6,977 bases of DNA from Candidatus Tariuqbacter arcticus (lineage in GTDB: Bacteria; Electryoneota; Tariuqbacteria; Tariuqbacterales; Tariuqbacteraceae). Positions 1-6,095 of the stretch are shown piece by piece. The stretch's first letter is position 1, and every line of letters begins with the position of its first letter. Under the pieces are notes generated by a model that searched no databases, had not been told where the DNA came from, and saw only the letters and a list, made by a program, of their open reading frames with translations. The position numbers were made by a program, and so were the translations under genes. Where the stretch lies: assembly GCA_013202315.1 (NCBI GenBank), contig JABMRZ010000421.1, forward strand, positions 1 to 6,977, written 5' to 3'.

Positions 1-46
1 CTAATAATGTTAGCCAAATATATTTGAAATATGGTATGTGATTTGA

Positions 47-81
47 GAACCGAAAACCGAGAACCGAAAGCCAAAATCCGA
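47..81. repeat. degenerate 7-bp tandem repeat array (about five units)
   Basis: Five consecutive 7-base units can be read: GAACCGA, AAACCGA, GAACCGA, AAGCCAA and AATCCGA. The phase is strict and only one to three bases differ per unit. The array lies just left of a perfect hairpin and about 250 bases before nadE. An open frame runs through it but looks like a by-product of the repeat. A similar 7-bp array, with a different unit, occurs at the right end of the window. Its function is unknown; it may be slippage-generated spacer DNA or part of a dispersed element. Confidence 0.75.
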
Positions 82-92
82 AATTTAAGCCT

Positions 93-111
93 ATTCCGGA
101 CAAGCCGGAAT
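93..111. repeat. perfect hairpin, REP-like extragenic element
   Basis: ATTCCGG (93-99) and CCGGAAT (105-111) are perfect reverse complements around the 5-base loop ACAAG. GAC follows, giving a CCGGAATGAC end. Hairpins with a GGAATGAC/GTCATTCC edge are a common type of dispersed extragenic palindrome in bacteria. No T-tract follows on either strand, so this is not an intrinsic terminator. The hairpin is certain from the sequence; that it is a dispersed family member is inference. Confidence 0.6.
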
Positions 112-170
112 GACGCAGTTTTCGGCATTCTCGGACAGTCTGCGGAGAGTCGACAGCACAGTGTTATTCA

Positions 171-195
171 AAGTAAATTAAGTAATGAAGTAATG
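171..195. repeat. short 8-bp direct repeat
   Basis: AAGTAATG occurs twice head to tail (180-187 and 188-195), preceded by a degenerate copy AAGTAAATT (171-179). The unit resembles, but is not the same as, the 8-bp array before the phosphatase gene at 4971-5002. No coding or regulatory role is visible. Confidence 0.55.
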
Positions 196-201
196 ATTCT
201 G

Positions 202-226
202 AAAAAAAAGTCCGCTGAACAGCGGA
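202..226 (-). terminator. intrinsic terminator, minus-strand direction
   Basis: On the minus strand the stem TCCGCT/AGCGGA, with loop GTTC (or seven pairs with a 2-base loop), is followed by C and then eight T residues. This is a textbook Rho-independent terminator. The + strand has no T-run after the stem, so it is one-directional. It would end the candidate small RNA above or antisense transcription from nadE. Confidence 0.6.
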
Positions 227-263
227 TCGACAATATTTTGTCGATGTCGGCGCAATAAGCGCC
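202..263 (-). ncRNA. candidate small structured RNA (three hairpins plus U-tract)
   Basis: Three perfect hairpins lie nearly end to end. On the minus strand they come in this order: GGCGC/GCGCC with a 5-base loop (263-249); TCGACAA/TTGTCGA with a 4-base loop (244-227); and TCCGCTG/CAGCGGA (226-211). The last is followed one base later by eight T residues (209-202). Linkers are 4, 0 and 1 bases. A compact string of hairpins ending in hairpin plus poly-U is typical architecture for a bacterial small RNA. No minus-strand gene lies upstream of the terminator, which also favours a non-coding product. I could not find a convincing minus-strand promoter, so the 5' end is unknown and may lie beyond 263. 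Alternatively the hairpins structure the nadE leader on the + strand, or are a decayed element. I recognise no known RNA family here. Confidence 0.4.
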
Positions 264-277
264 TAAAAAATTAATGA

Positions 278-313
278 ATATTCAGTAAGATTGATAGAAC
301 TGTAGATATTCAG
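278..313 (+). promoter_or_regulatory. 8-bp direct repeat before nadE, possible operator
   Basis: ATATTCAG occurs at 278-285 and again at 306-313, exactly 28 bases apart, in the short stretch before the nadE ribosome binding site. Direct repeats here could bind a regulator. The region is AT-rich and the match may be chance. I see no good -35/-10 pair: TAGATA (303-308) is a weak -10 and leaves almost no leader. Confidence 0.2.
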
Positions 314-316
314 AAG

Positions 317-332
317 AGGGGAATGATATTTG
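317..332 (+). promoter_or_regulatory. ribosome binding site fixing the TTG start of nadE
   Basis: AGGGG at 317-321 sits eight bases before TTG at 330-332. This good Shine-Dalgarno spacing supports the non-ATG start. The ATG at 323 is in another frame. Confidence 0.65.
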
Positions 333-1175
333 AGTGAAAATCCTCATAAGATAATTCCGGAATTGACGCTGAATTGGGAGCTCGCCCGGGATATGCTGGT
401 TCGTTTCATCGATACTGAGGTGAAACGGGCGGGATTTTACAAAGTTGTGGTGGGGTTGTCGGGGGGAATTGATTCTGCGTTGTCAGCATATCTCGCAGTG
501 CAGGCTCTGGGAAGCGACAGCGTGTATGCATATAATATGCCCTATCGCACTTCCAATCCTGATAGTTCTATCCATTCTCATAAGATGGCGGGCAAGCTTG
601 GTATTTCTTTAGCAACGGTGGATATAACCCCGATGGCTGACAGTTTTTTCACCATCAAGCCGGAAATGGATGAAATCCGGCGGGGAAATGTGATGGCGCG
701 TTTGAGGATGATAACTTTATTCGATTCGGCGATGGAAAAGGATGCCTTAGTGTTGGGAACCGGCAATAAGACGGAAGCTTTATTAGGCTATACGACAATA
801 TATGGCGACAACGCTTGTTCGTTGAACCCAATCGGCGACCTTTATAAGACTCAAGTTTGGGAGATGTCGGCTCAATTCGATTTGCCGATGGAAATCATCG
901 CCAAGACCCCGTCGGCGGATTTGTGGATTGGGCAGACCGATGAGGATGAACTGGGCATCAGTTATGAAACCGCCGATGAAATCTTGTTCCGATTGATAGA
1001 TCAGCGCCTTTCGATTGAAGAAGCAGTGGAACAAGGATTCGATAAACGCAATATCCGCTTAATAACCCAACGAGTGAAGAAATATCAGTTTAAACGGATG
1101 ATGCCGCTGGTTCCCAAGCTTTCCTCCAGGACGATTGGGGGTGATTTTCTATATGCCCGCGATTGGGGGACTTGA
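330..1175 (+). CDS. nadE: NH3-dependent NAD(+) synthetase
   Basis: The enzyme makes NAD from deamido-NAD, ATP and ammonia, the last step of NAD biosynthesis in the cytoplasm. The 281-aa protein is a single N-type ATP-pyrophosphatase domain. The P-loop SGGIDS is at residues 44-49, GN..ARLRM at 119-127, GTGNKTE at 143-149, the stretch GDNACSLNPIGDLYKTQV at 159-176, and the PSADLWIGQTDEDELGISY lid region follows. There is no N-terminal nitrilase-type glutaminase domain, so ammonia rather than glutamine is the likely nitrogen donor. Length is normal for the short NadE type. The start is TTG at 330, supported by AGGGG eight bases upstream. The stop TGA shares one base with the ATG of rsmI (TGATG), so translation is probably coupled. 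It is the first gene of the run and is preceded by a hairpin-rich region. Confidence 0.95.
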   Translation: MSENPHKIIPELTLNWELARDMLVRFIDTEVKRAGFYKVVVGLSGGIDSALSAYLAVQALGSDSVYAYNMPYRTSNPDSSIHSHKMAGKLGISLATVDITPMADSFFTIKPEMDEIRRGNVMARLRMITLFDSAMEKDALVLGTGNKTEALLGYTTIYGDNACSLNPIGDLYKTQVWEMSAQFDLPMEIIAKTPSADLWIGQTDEDELGISYETADEILFRLIDQRLSIEEAVEQGFDKRNIRLITQRVKKYQFKRMMPLVPKLSSRTIGGDFLYARDWGT

Positions 1176-1837
1176 TGTCCCTTTATCTGATAGCCACTCC
1201 GATAGGCAATTTGGAGGATATAACTTACCGCGCGGTAAAGACGCTTAAAGAGGTGGATCACATCCTTTGTGAGGATACGCGTCATTCACGCATTTTATTT
1301 GAAAAATATAAGATTGACAAGCCGGTTTCACCCTATTATGATTTCAATAAGGAGAAAGTTACCCCTGGAATAGTAAAGCGTTTGAAGGAGGGTCTGTCCT
1401 TCGGTTTGATCAGCGATGCGGGGACGCCGGGAATATCTGATCCGGCTTTTTATCTGGTCAGAGCGGCTATAGCTGAAGACATTCAAATAATTCCTATCCC
1501 GGGTCCTAGTTCTTTCGCGGCGGCGTTAATCGTTTCCGGGCTCCCCACCGACAGATTTTGCTTTGAAGGGTTCCTTCCGCAAAAAAAGGGGAGAAAAACT
1601 CGGCTTGAAAAGTTAAAAGAGGAAGAACGAACGATAATCCTTTTCGAATCACCGCATCGAATCGAAAAAACACTGAACGATTTGTTGAATATACTCGGCG
1701 ACCGCCGAGTCGTCATTGGACGAGAGATGACAAAGATTTTCGAAGAGTTCGTCAGAGGAAAAATCAGCGAAGTTATAGGGCAGTTTAGTTATCGAGGTGA
1801 AATGGTTATAGTGGTCGATGGTAAATGTACCCGGTAA
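1175..1837 (+). CDS. rsmI: 16S rRNA (cytidine-2'-O)-methyltransferase RsmI, short form
   Basis: RsmI methylates the 2'-O of C1402 in 16S rRNA, using SAM, and fine-tunes decoding at the P site. Family motifs from the ATG at 1175: LYLIATPIGNLEDIT (3-17), CEDTRHS (32-38), LISDAGTPGISDPA (78-91), PGPSS (109-113), then FEGFLPQKKGRK, FESPHRIEKTL and GREMTKIFEEF. These define the SAM-binding tetrapyrrole-methylase fold. The protein is 220 aa; E. coli RsmI is 286 aa. It stops right after the domain-ending GEMVIVVDG, so the C-terminal helical domain is absent. A TTG at 1163 in the same frame would add four residues. I prefer ATG 1175 because the family starts at this point, GGGGG lies five bases before it, and it overlaps the nadE stop. 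The usual HEHN motif is replaced by YDFNKE (55-60). The lgt start lies within its last 13 bases. Confidence 0.92.
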   Translation: MSLYLIATPIGNLEDITYRAVKTLKEVDHILCEDTRHSRILFEKYKIDKPVSPYYDFNKEKVTPGIVKRLKEGLSFGLISDAGTPGISDPAFYLVRAAIAEDIQIIPIPGPSSFAAALIVSGLPTDRFCFEGFLPQKKGRKTRLEKLKEEERTIILFESPHRIEKTLNDLLNILGDRRVVIGREMTKIFEEFVRGKISEVIGQFSYRGEMVIVVDGKCTR

Positions 1838-2649
1838 TTTTCAGAATCGGTGGATTTGAACTGCACACTTATGGTGTGATGTTGGCGCTCGCTTTTGCGG
1901 TGGGGATATTCCTCGCGGTGAAGCGTGGTAAGCAGTACAGCTTCAGTTTCAATCAGATCTATAATATTTCGATGATTGTGGTGGTCTCGGCGATTGTCGG
2001 ATCAAGAATAGCGTATGTTTTTTTACACCTGGTTGAATTTCAGGGGCGTTGGTGGGATACTATCAGTCCAATACAATCGGATGGTCAAATCGGGATTTCG
2101 GGATTGGTGATGCTGGGCGGAGTCATCGCTTCAGCGATTTCAGTAATCCTATATTTTCGTTGGAAGAAGCTATCAACCGGTAAGATAGCCGATGTTCTCG
2201 CCCCTTGTTTAGCATTGGGTTTCGCCATCGGGAAAGCAGGATGTTTCTTCAACGGATGTTGTTTCGGTAAGGAATGCCACTTACCTTGGGCGATGAAATT
2301 CCCCCCGGGGAGCGTGGCTCACTATGTGTATGGAGACACTCCCATTCATCCGACGCAGTTGTATGCTATTACTGGCTACTTATTGATATTTATAATTTTA
2401 ATAACAACCGAGAAGTATAAGAAATTCCACGGCTTCCTTTTCGCGCTTTTCTTGATTCTTTACGGTATTTTTCGCTTCATTAATGAAATCTTCCGCTATT
2501 ACGAAGGGAGCGAAGCGGGGATGAAGCTGCTGCGTTTCCCGGGTTTTGATATTACTTTCAGTCAGATAGTATCGCTGATTATGCTGGCGGCGGGGTTAAT
2601 CACTATTTTTATAGGTAATAGGAGAGCAAATATTAATGCGGAAACATAA
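1825..2649 (+). CDS. lgt: prolipoprotein diacylglyceryl transferase
   Basis: Lgt moves diacylglycerol from phosphatidylglycerol to the lipobox cysteine of prolipoproteins at the inner membrane, the first step of lipoprotein maturation. The 274-aa sequence is strongly hydrophobic with about seven membrane segments, as expected. Family landmarks: HTYGVMLALAF (14-24), GSRIAYV (59-65), GLVMLGGVIAS (93-103), GKAGCFFNGCCFG (136-148), LPWAMKFP (153-160), HPTQLY (175-180) and YGIFRFINEIFRYYEG (213-228). Aligned by eye with E. coli Lgt, Tyr26 and Arg239 are kept (Y16, R217). His103, Arg143, Asn146 and Glu151 correspond to L97, K137, C140 and C145. The GC..GCC.G form is familiar from other phyla, but Lys at the Arg143 position is unusual. 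The start ATG overlaps rsmI by 13 nt with only a weak ribosome site, suggesting coupling. Its end overlaps tmk by 14 nt. Confidence 0.9.
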   Translation: MYPVIFRIGGFELHTYGVMLALAFAVGIFLAVKRGKQYSFSFNQIYNISMIVVVSAIVGSRIAYVFLHLVEFQGRWWDTISPIQSDGQIGISGLVMLGGVIASAISVILYFRWKKLSTGKIADVLAPCLALGFAIGKAGCFFNGCCFGKECHLPWAMKFPPGSVAHYVYGDTPIHPTQLYAITGYLLIFIILITTEKYKKFHGFLFALFLILYGIFRFINEIFRYYEGSEAGMKLLRFPGFDITFSQIVSLIMLAAGLITIFIGNRRANINAET

Positions 2650-3271
2650 CGGTTTTTTAGTGAGTTTTGAAGGCATCGACCAATGCGGTAAGAGCACTCA
2701 AGTCGAGCGCCTGACAAAAAGATTGGAGATGCGGAAAATTGATTTTGAAGTGTATCGTGAGCCGGGCAGCACCACAATTTCCGAACAGGTGCGCCGGATA
2801 CTACTTTCGAGCGAAAACAAACTGATGGAGGCGCGTTGTGAGCTGATGCTATACAGCGCCGCGCGAGCTCAACTGGTGGCGGAAAAAATCATTCCCGCCC
2901 TTAAAAACGGGTCATTTGTGATTTTAGACCGTTATTATCATTCGACTACGGCTTATCAAGGGTTCGCTCGCGGACTCCCCATCGACCTGATTGAAAGGAT
3001 AAACAGGGAAGTGTCTCAAGGATATGCCCCTGATATCGTTTTTATCATCGATATTCTCCCGGAGGAAGCCATTCACCGGCGGGATGAAACCGGGCGCGAC
3101 AGGTTGGAACAGTCGTCATTAGAATTTTTTAACCGCGTACGAAAGGGTTATCTGAAGATGGCTGAAACTGATCCGAATTTGATTATCGTAGACGGGCGGA
3201 TGTCTCCGGATGAAATCGAAAAGCAGGTCTGGGGCATAATCACAGAAAAAGCAGTTGAATTTATAAGATGA
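2636..3271 (+). CDS. tmk: thymidylate (dTMP) kinase
   Basis: The kinase phosphorylates dTMP to dTDP with ATP, an essential cytoplasmic step to dTTP. At 211 aa it has the usual family length. Visible motifs: P-loop GIDQCGKST (13-21) after FE; YREPGSTTISE (40-50), equivalent to the substrate-binding REPGGT; DRYYHSTTAYQG (98-109); ARGLP (111-115); and a LID with RRDETGRDRLEQ (148-159) followed by FFNRVRKGYL. Arginines in the LID and a non-basic residue after the P-loop Asp fit the bacterial type-II class. The P-loop has QC where GA is common. The start ATG at 2636 has GGAGA ten bases upstream, inside the end of lgt. The next gene starts seven bases after its stop. Confidence 0.95.
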   Translation: MRKHNGFLVSFEGIDQCGKSTQVERLTKRLEMRKIDFEVYREPGSTTISEQVRRILLSSENKLMEARCELMLYSAARAQLVAEKIIPALKNGSFVILDRYYHSTTAYQGFARGLPIDLIERINREVSQGYAPDIVFIIDILPEEAIHRRDETGRDRLEQSSLEFFNRVRKGYLKMAETDPNLIIVDGRMSPDEIEKQVWGIITEKAVEFIR

Positions 3272-3278
3272 GAAAAAA

Positions 3279-4964
3279 ATGAATCATAAAAGGCAAATAA
3301 TACTTGCGATTTTGACGGCTTTAATCGTTGTCGGATGCGTATCCATCATTTACGCCGACCGCACCGACGATTACTATCGCAAGGTGAAGGAGAATTTGGA
3401 TCTTTTCCGGGAAGTATATCGAGAGATATCCACCAAATATGTGGATGACATCGACCCGGAGGAGTTCATCCGAGCGGGAATTCGAGGGATGCTCGACACC
3501 CTTGACCCTTACACCATATTCATCGATGAAGATAACACTGAAGACCTGAAGATTATGACCTCCGGGAAGTATGGCGGTCTTGGAATAGTAATCGGACTTC
3601 GTGGCGAGGACAAAATCCTCACGGTTATAGCACCGATGGATGGAACGCCGGCTGACAGGTTAGGTATTCGGGCGGGCGATCAGATAATAGAAATTGAAGG
3701 CACATCCACGAAGGGTTTCAATACCAGGCAAGCCGCTTCTTTTATGCGAGGCGAACCCGGCACTTCCGTGGAGATAAAAATCCGGCGCTTCGGGGTGCCG
3801 GAAGCCATTTTATACACCATCCAGCGTGAAATCATAACCGTGAAGGATGTGTCCTGCTTCACAGTATTAGAAGAAGACATCGGCTATATTCGGCTTGCCC
3901 GGTTCTCTCGCAAGGCAGGTGAGGAACTTGACGCTGCGTTGAAGGAATTGAAATCGCGGGAGATACGAAGCCTTATCCTCGACCTGAGGGGAAACCCGGG
4001 CGGTCTTTTAGAAGCCGCGGTTGAAGTTTGCGATAGATTTATTCCCGAAGGTGAAATTATCGTCAGCACCAGGGGTATGACCACCGGTTCCAATAGAATA
4101 ATAAAATCCATCGTTCCACCGAATTATGGGGACTGCCCTTTAGTAGTGTTGGTCGATGGCGGTTCAGCATCGGCGTCGGAAATTGTCGCCGGGGCGATTC
4201 AAGACCTGGATAGAGGGGTAATCATCGGCGTCGGTACTTTCGGGAAGGGTTTGGTGCAGTCGCTGGTGACCTTCAATAATGGGACGGAACTTAAGCTGAC
4301 TACCGCAAAATATTACACACCTTCCGGGAGATTGATTCAAAAAATAGACTATTTCAGCGAGGATAATCCTGTCATTTTCGGAAAAGAAAACGAGGAAGAG
4401 CTTGGCTCTTCAGAGGAGATGTATTTCACATCGAATGGGCGGAAGGTTTACGGCGGCGGCGGGATAACGCCTGATATAGTTGTAGAGGAATTGGAGATAC
4501 CAAATTTGGTGGGTTCGCTTTTTCGCGAATCAGAGTTTTTCTATTTCGCCAACGATTATTTAGTTACTTCGACTCCAGCCGACGCTTTATCAGATCCTGA
4601 CTTACTGCTGAAATTTAAAAATTACCTGAGGGAGAACGGCTTCAAATACCAGATTGACGGGCAGCTGGAAATTGAAGCGTTGGAAAAAATCGCTCAAGAA
4701 AAAAATCTCGACGCCGAATTCAATGAGTATCTGATAAAGATGAACGAAATGTTGGATACTTTAAAAGCACAAGATTTTGAGGATAATAGTGAAATCGTAG
4801 AAAGGTATTTACGGATGGAATTCGCCTATCGGGAATCGGGTAGTATTGGAAGGCTGAAAGCGTCCATAGCCGATGACCCGCAGATGCAAAAAGCCATAAA
4901 AATCCTTGGAAGCGCAAGGCTGTATGGGGATATTTTTTCCGTTGAAAGCATTTTGGATGAATAA
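3279..4964 (+). CDS. ctpA: S41A C-terminal processing peptidase (CtpA/Prc type), exported
   Basis: This is a serine protease of the tail-specific/C-terminal processing family, acting outside the inner membrane on protein C termini. The N terminus is MNHKRQ followed by a hydrophobic stretch (7-25), i.e. a signal peptide or anchor. A helical N-terminal segment (about 31-95) ends in the family's LDPYT motif. A PDZ domain runs from about 98 to 185, then the S41 core from about 195 to 400. Catalytic residues are Ser298 in GGSASASE, Lys323 in GTFGKG and Gln327; the Ser-Lys distance of 25 and Lys-Gln of 4 match characterised members. After GGITPDI (about 394-400) comes a roughly 160-aa charged, mostly helical C-terminal extension. 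VVGC (17-20) fits a lipobox, but IYA/D (24-27) also fits ordinary cleavage. The ribosome site is weak; the start is close behind tmk. The symbol names the family, not a proven orthologue. Confidence 0.93.
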   Translation: MNHKRQIILAILTALIVVGCVSIIYADRTDDYYRKVKENLDLFREVYREISTKYVDDIDPEEFIRAGIRGMLDTLDPYTIFIDEDNTEDLKIMTSGKYGGLGIVIGLRGEDKILTVIAPMDGTPADRLGIRAGDQIIEIEGTSTKGFNTRQAASFMRGEPGTSVEIKIRRFGVPEAILYTIQREIITVKDVSCFTVLEEDIGYIRLARFSRKAGEELDAALKELKSREIRSLILDLRGNPGGLLEAAVEVCDRFIPEGEIIVSTRGMTTGSNRIIKSIVPPNYGDCPLVVLVDGGSASASEIVAGAIQDLDRGVIIGVGTFGKGLVQSLVTFNNGTELKLTTAKYYTPSGRLIQKIDYFSEDNPVIFGKENEEELGSSEEMYFTSNGRKVYGGGGITPDIVVEELEIPNLVGSLFRESEFFYFANDYLVTSTPADALSDPDLLLKFKNYLRENGFKYQIDGQLEIEALEKIAQEKNLDAEFNEYLIKMNEMLDTLKAQDFEDNSEIVERYLRMEFAYRESGSIGRLKASIADDPQMQKAIKILGSARLYGDIFSVESILDE

Positions 4965-4970
4965 CTTGAA

Positions 4971-5002
4971 GTGTGAAAGTGTGAAAGTATGAAAGTATGA
5001 AA
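4971..5002 (+). repeat. four-copy 8-bp tandem repeat containing the next start codon
   Basis: Four units run head to tail: GTGTGAAA, GTGTGAAA, GTATGAAA and GTATGAAA. The ATG of the phosphatase gene (4997) is inside the last unit. Because 8 is not a multiple of 3, each unit carries a start-like triplet in a new frame that meets a TGA three codons later, overlapping the start-like triplet of the next unit. The array fills most of the 32-base gap after the protease gene. Confidence 0.85.
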
Positions 5003-5695
5003 GCAGCTTTGGAGCCGATTGCGGTCTTTAGCGACTTTGATGGCACCGTTACAACTAAGGATACGACGGTATTACTTTTAGAGCTGTTCGGGAATCCTGC
5101 TTGGTTGGATATTGAGGAGCGGATGCTCGCTGGCGAAATCAGCGAAGCGGAAGGTATGTCCGCTGAATTCGCTTTAATCAATACCTCTTGGGAAGAAGCG
5201 ATTGGCGCTATACTTAACGAAATCCACCTTGATTCAACCTTTCCAGGATTTATCGCCTGGCTGGGAGAGGCTGGTGTCCCTATCACCATCCTTTCAGGCG
5301 GAGTGGAGGAAATAAGCCGGGGTTTGTTAAAGAAACACGGTATAGAGGAGTTGGAGGTATATGCGAACCGATTGCATGTGGAAAATAATAGGTGGACGCT
5401 GATCCCTTCCGATAGACCCAAAATCAAGGGATTGTGCAACCATTGCAAGACCTTTTCGGTTCTGGAAAGCCAGCAAGCCGGTTATCGGACAGTCTATATT
5501 GGTGATGGTTTTACCGACCGCTGTCCAGCGGGAAAGGCCGATATAATTTTCGCGAAGGACGACTTAGCTGCATACTGCGAATTAAATAGTATTGAATTTC
5601 ATTGTTTCCGTGATTTTACCGACATTAGAATTCAGCTTGAAAGATTGATAAGCCACATCCGGTTTGACAAAAAAATTACTGGAAAAGATGCGTGA
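4997..5695 (+). CDS. MtnX-like HAD-IB family phosphatase
   Basis: This 232-aa protein is a haloacid-dehalogenase phosphatase resembling MtnX, the 2-hydroxy-3-keto-5-methylthiopentenyl-1-phosphate phosphatase of methionine salvage. HAD motif I is DFDGT (13-17; nucleophile D13, acid D15). Motif II is TILSGG (97-102, Ser100). The MtnX-type CNHCK (147-151) supplies a likely motif III lysine, and motif IV is GDGFTD (169-174). ANRLH, ADIIFAKDDLAAYC and the spacing between motifs also match MtnX-like proteins. No other methionine-salvage gene is nearby, so the substrate is uncertain; phosphoserine or another small phosphomonoester is possible. A TGA at 4982-4984 in this frame leaves ATG 4997 as the most upstream plausible start; no real Shine-Dalgarno is visible within the repeat. 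The end overlaps the next gene by 8 nt. Confidence 0.82.
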   Translation: MKAALEPIAVFSDFDGTVTTKDTTVLLLELFGNPAWLDIEERMLAGEISEAEGMSAEFALINTSWEEAIGAILNEIHLDSTFPGFIAWLGEAGVPITILSGGVEEISRGLLKKHGIEELEVYANRLHVENNRWTLIPSDRPKIKGLCNHCKTFSVLESQQAGYRTVYIGDGFTDRCPAGKADIIFAKDDLAAYCELNSIEFHCFRDFTDIRIQLERLISHIRFDKKITGKDA

Positions 5696-6095
5696 TTTAG
5701 GCAGAATAGTCACATGCCAAGGTAATATGGCTCAGGTTTCAATTCAACCTCACGGCGGTTGTAAGGATTGCGCATTGAAAAGCTCCTGTTCACCCGGTGA
5801 ATCGACCCATATGCTTTTGGCGCTGAATCCCAAGGGGGGAAAGGCGGGGGATGATGTTGTAGTCGAATTGAAACCCGAGGTGAAAGTATTCGGCTCAGCG
5901 TTAGTTTTCATCTTTCCCATAATTGGACTGTTCATCGGATATTTTTTGGGTAGTTCTTGGGGCGGCGGAAAGGATTATTCTATATTGGGTGCACTATTTG
6001 GATTGGGGGTTTTCTTTCTTCTAGTCAGGTTAATAGACAAGTTTTTAAGCAAGAACAAGAAGATGAAGCCGGTCATATCGTATGTCTTTAAGTGA
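5688..6095 (+). CDS. RseC/MucC-family positive-regulator-like membrane protein
   Basis: The protein (135 aa from ATG 5688) has the layout of the RseC/MucC family, known as SoxR-reducing or sigma-E-regulating membrane proteins. It has a short N-terminal soluble part beginning GRIV..QGNMAQVSI, then a cysteine cluster C25-x2-C28-x5-C34. NPKGGKAGDDVVVEL follows and two membrane segments come after it (about 69-92 and 98-122). The tail is short and basic. The three cysteines suggest metal or redox chemistry on the cytoplasmic side. The frame is open back to a TTG at 5664, but ATG 5688 is preferred: GGA lies five bases before it, it makes an 8-nt ATGCGTGA overlap with the phosphatase stop, and the family begins at this point. 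No rpoE, rseA or rnf genes are in the window, so its partner is unknown. It is the last gene of the packed run. Confidence 0.75.
   Translation: MRDLGRIVTCQGNMAQVSIQPHGGCKDCALKSSCSPGESTHMLLALNPKGGKAGDDVVVELKPEVKVFGSALVFIFPIIGLFIGYFLGSSWGGGKDYSILGALFGLGVFFLLVRLIDKFLSKNKKMKPVISYVFK

Noticed and set aside
20..32. ATATTT-G-AAATAT palindrome as an operator
   Set aside because: It is entirely AT and short, about 300 bases from nadE, with no partner site. Likely chance.
31..258. 75-codon + strand open frame before nadE
   Set aside because: It runs through the 7-bp array, the palindrome and the three hairpins. It has no ribosome site and its composition follows the repeats, so it looks accidental.
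211..263. Integron attC site or IS end formed by the hairpins
   Set aside because: No GTTRRRY/RYYYAAC core pair, no integrase or transposase nearby, and no terminal inverted repeats with target duplication seen.
202..329. Known NAD-sensing riboswitch in the nadE leader
   Set aside because: The + strand has simple separate hairpins and I could not match a conserved NAD-riboswitch core. The T-tract is on the other strand.
4720..5448. 242-codon minus-strand open frame
   Set aside because: It lies antisense to the protease end and the phosphatase, both with clear family motifs. The translation is serine/proline-rich and resembles no family.
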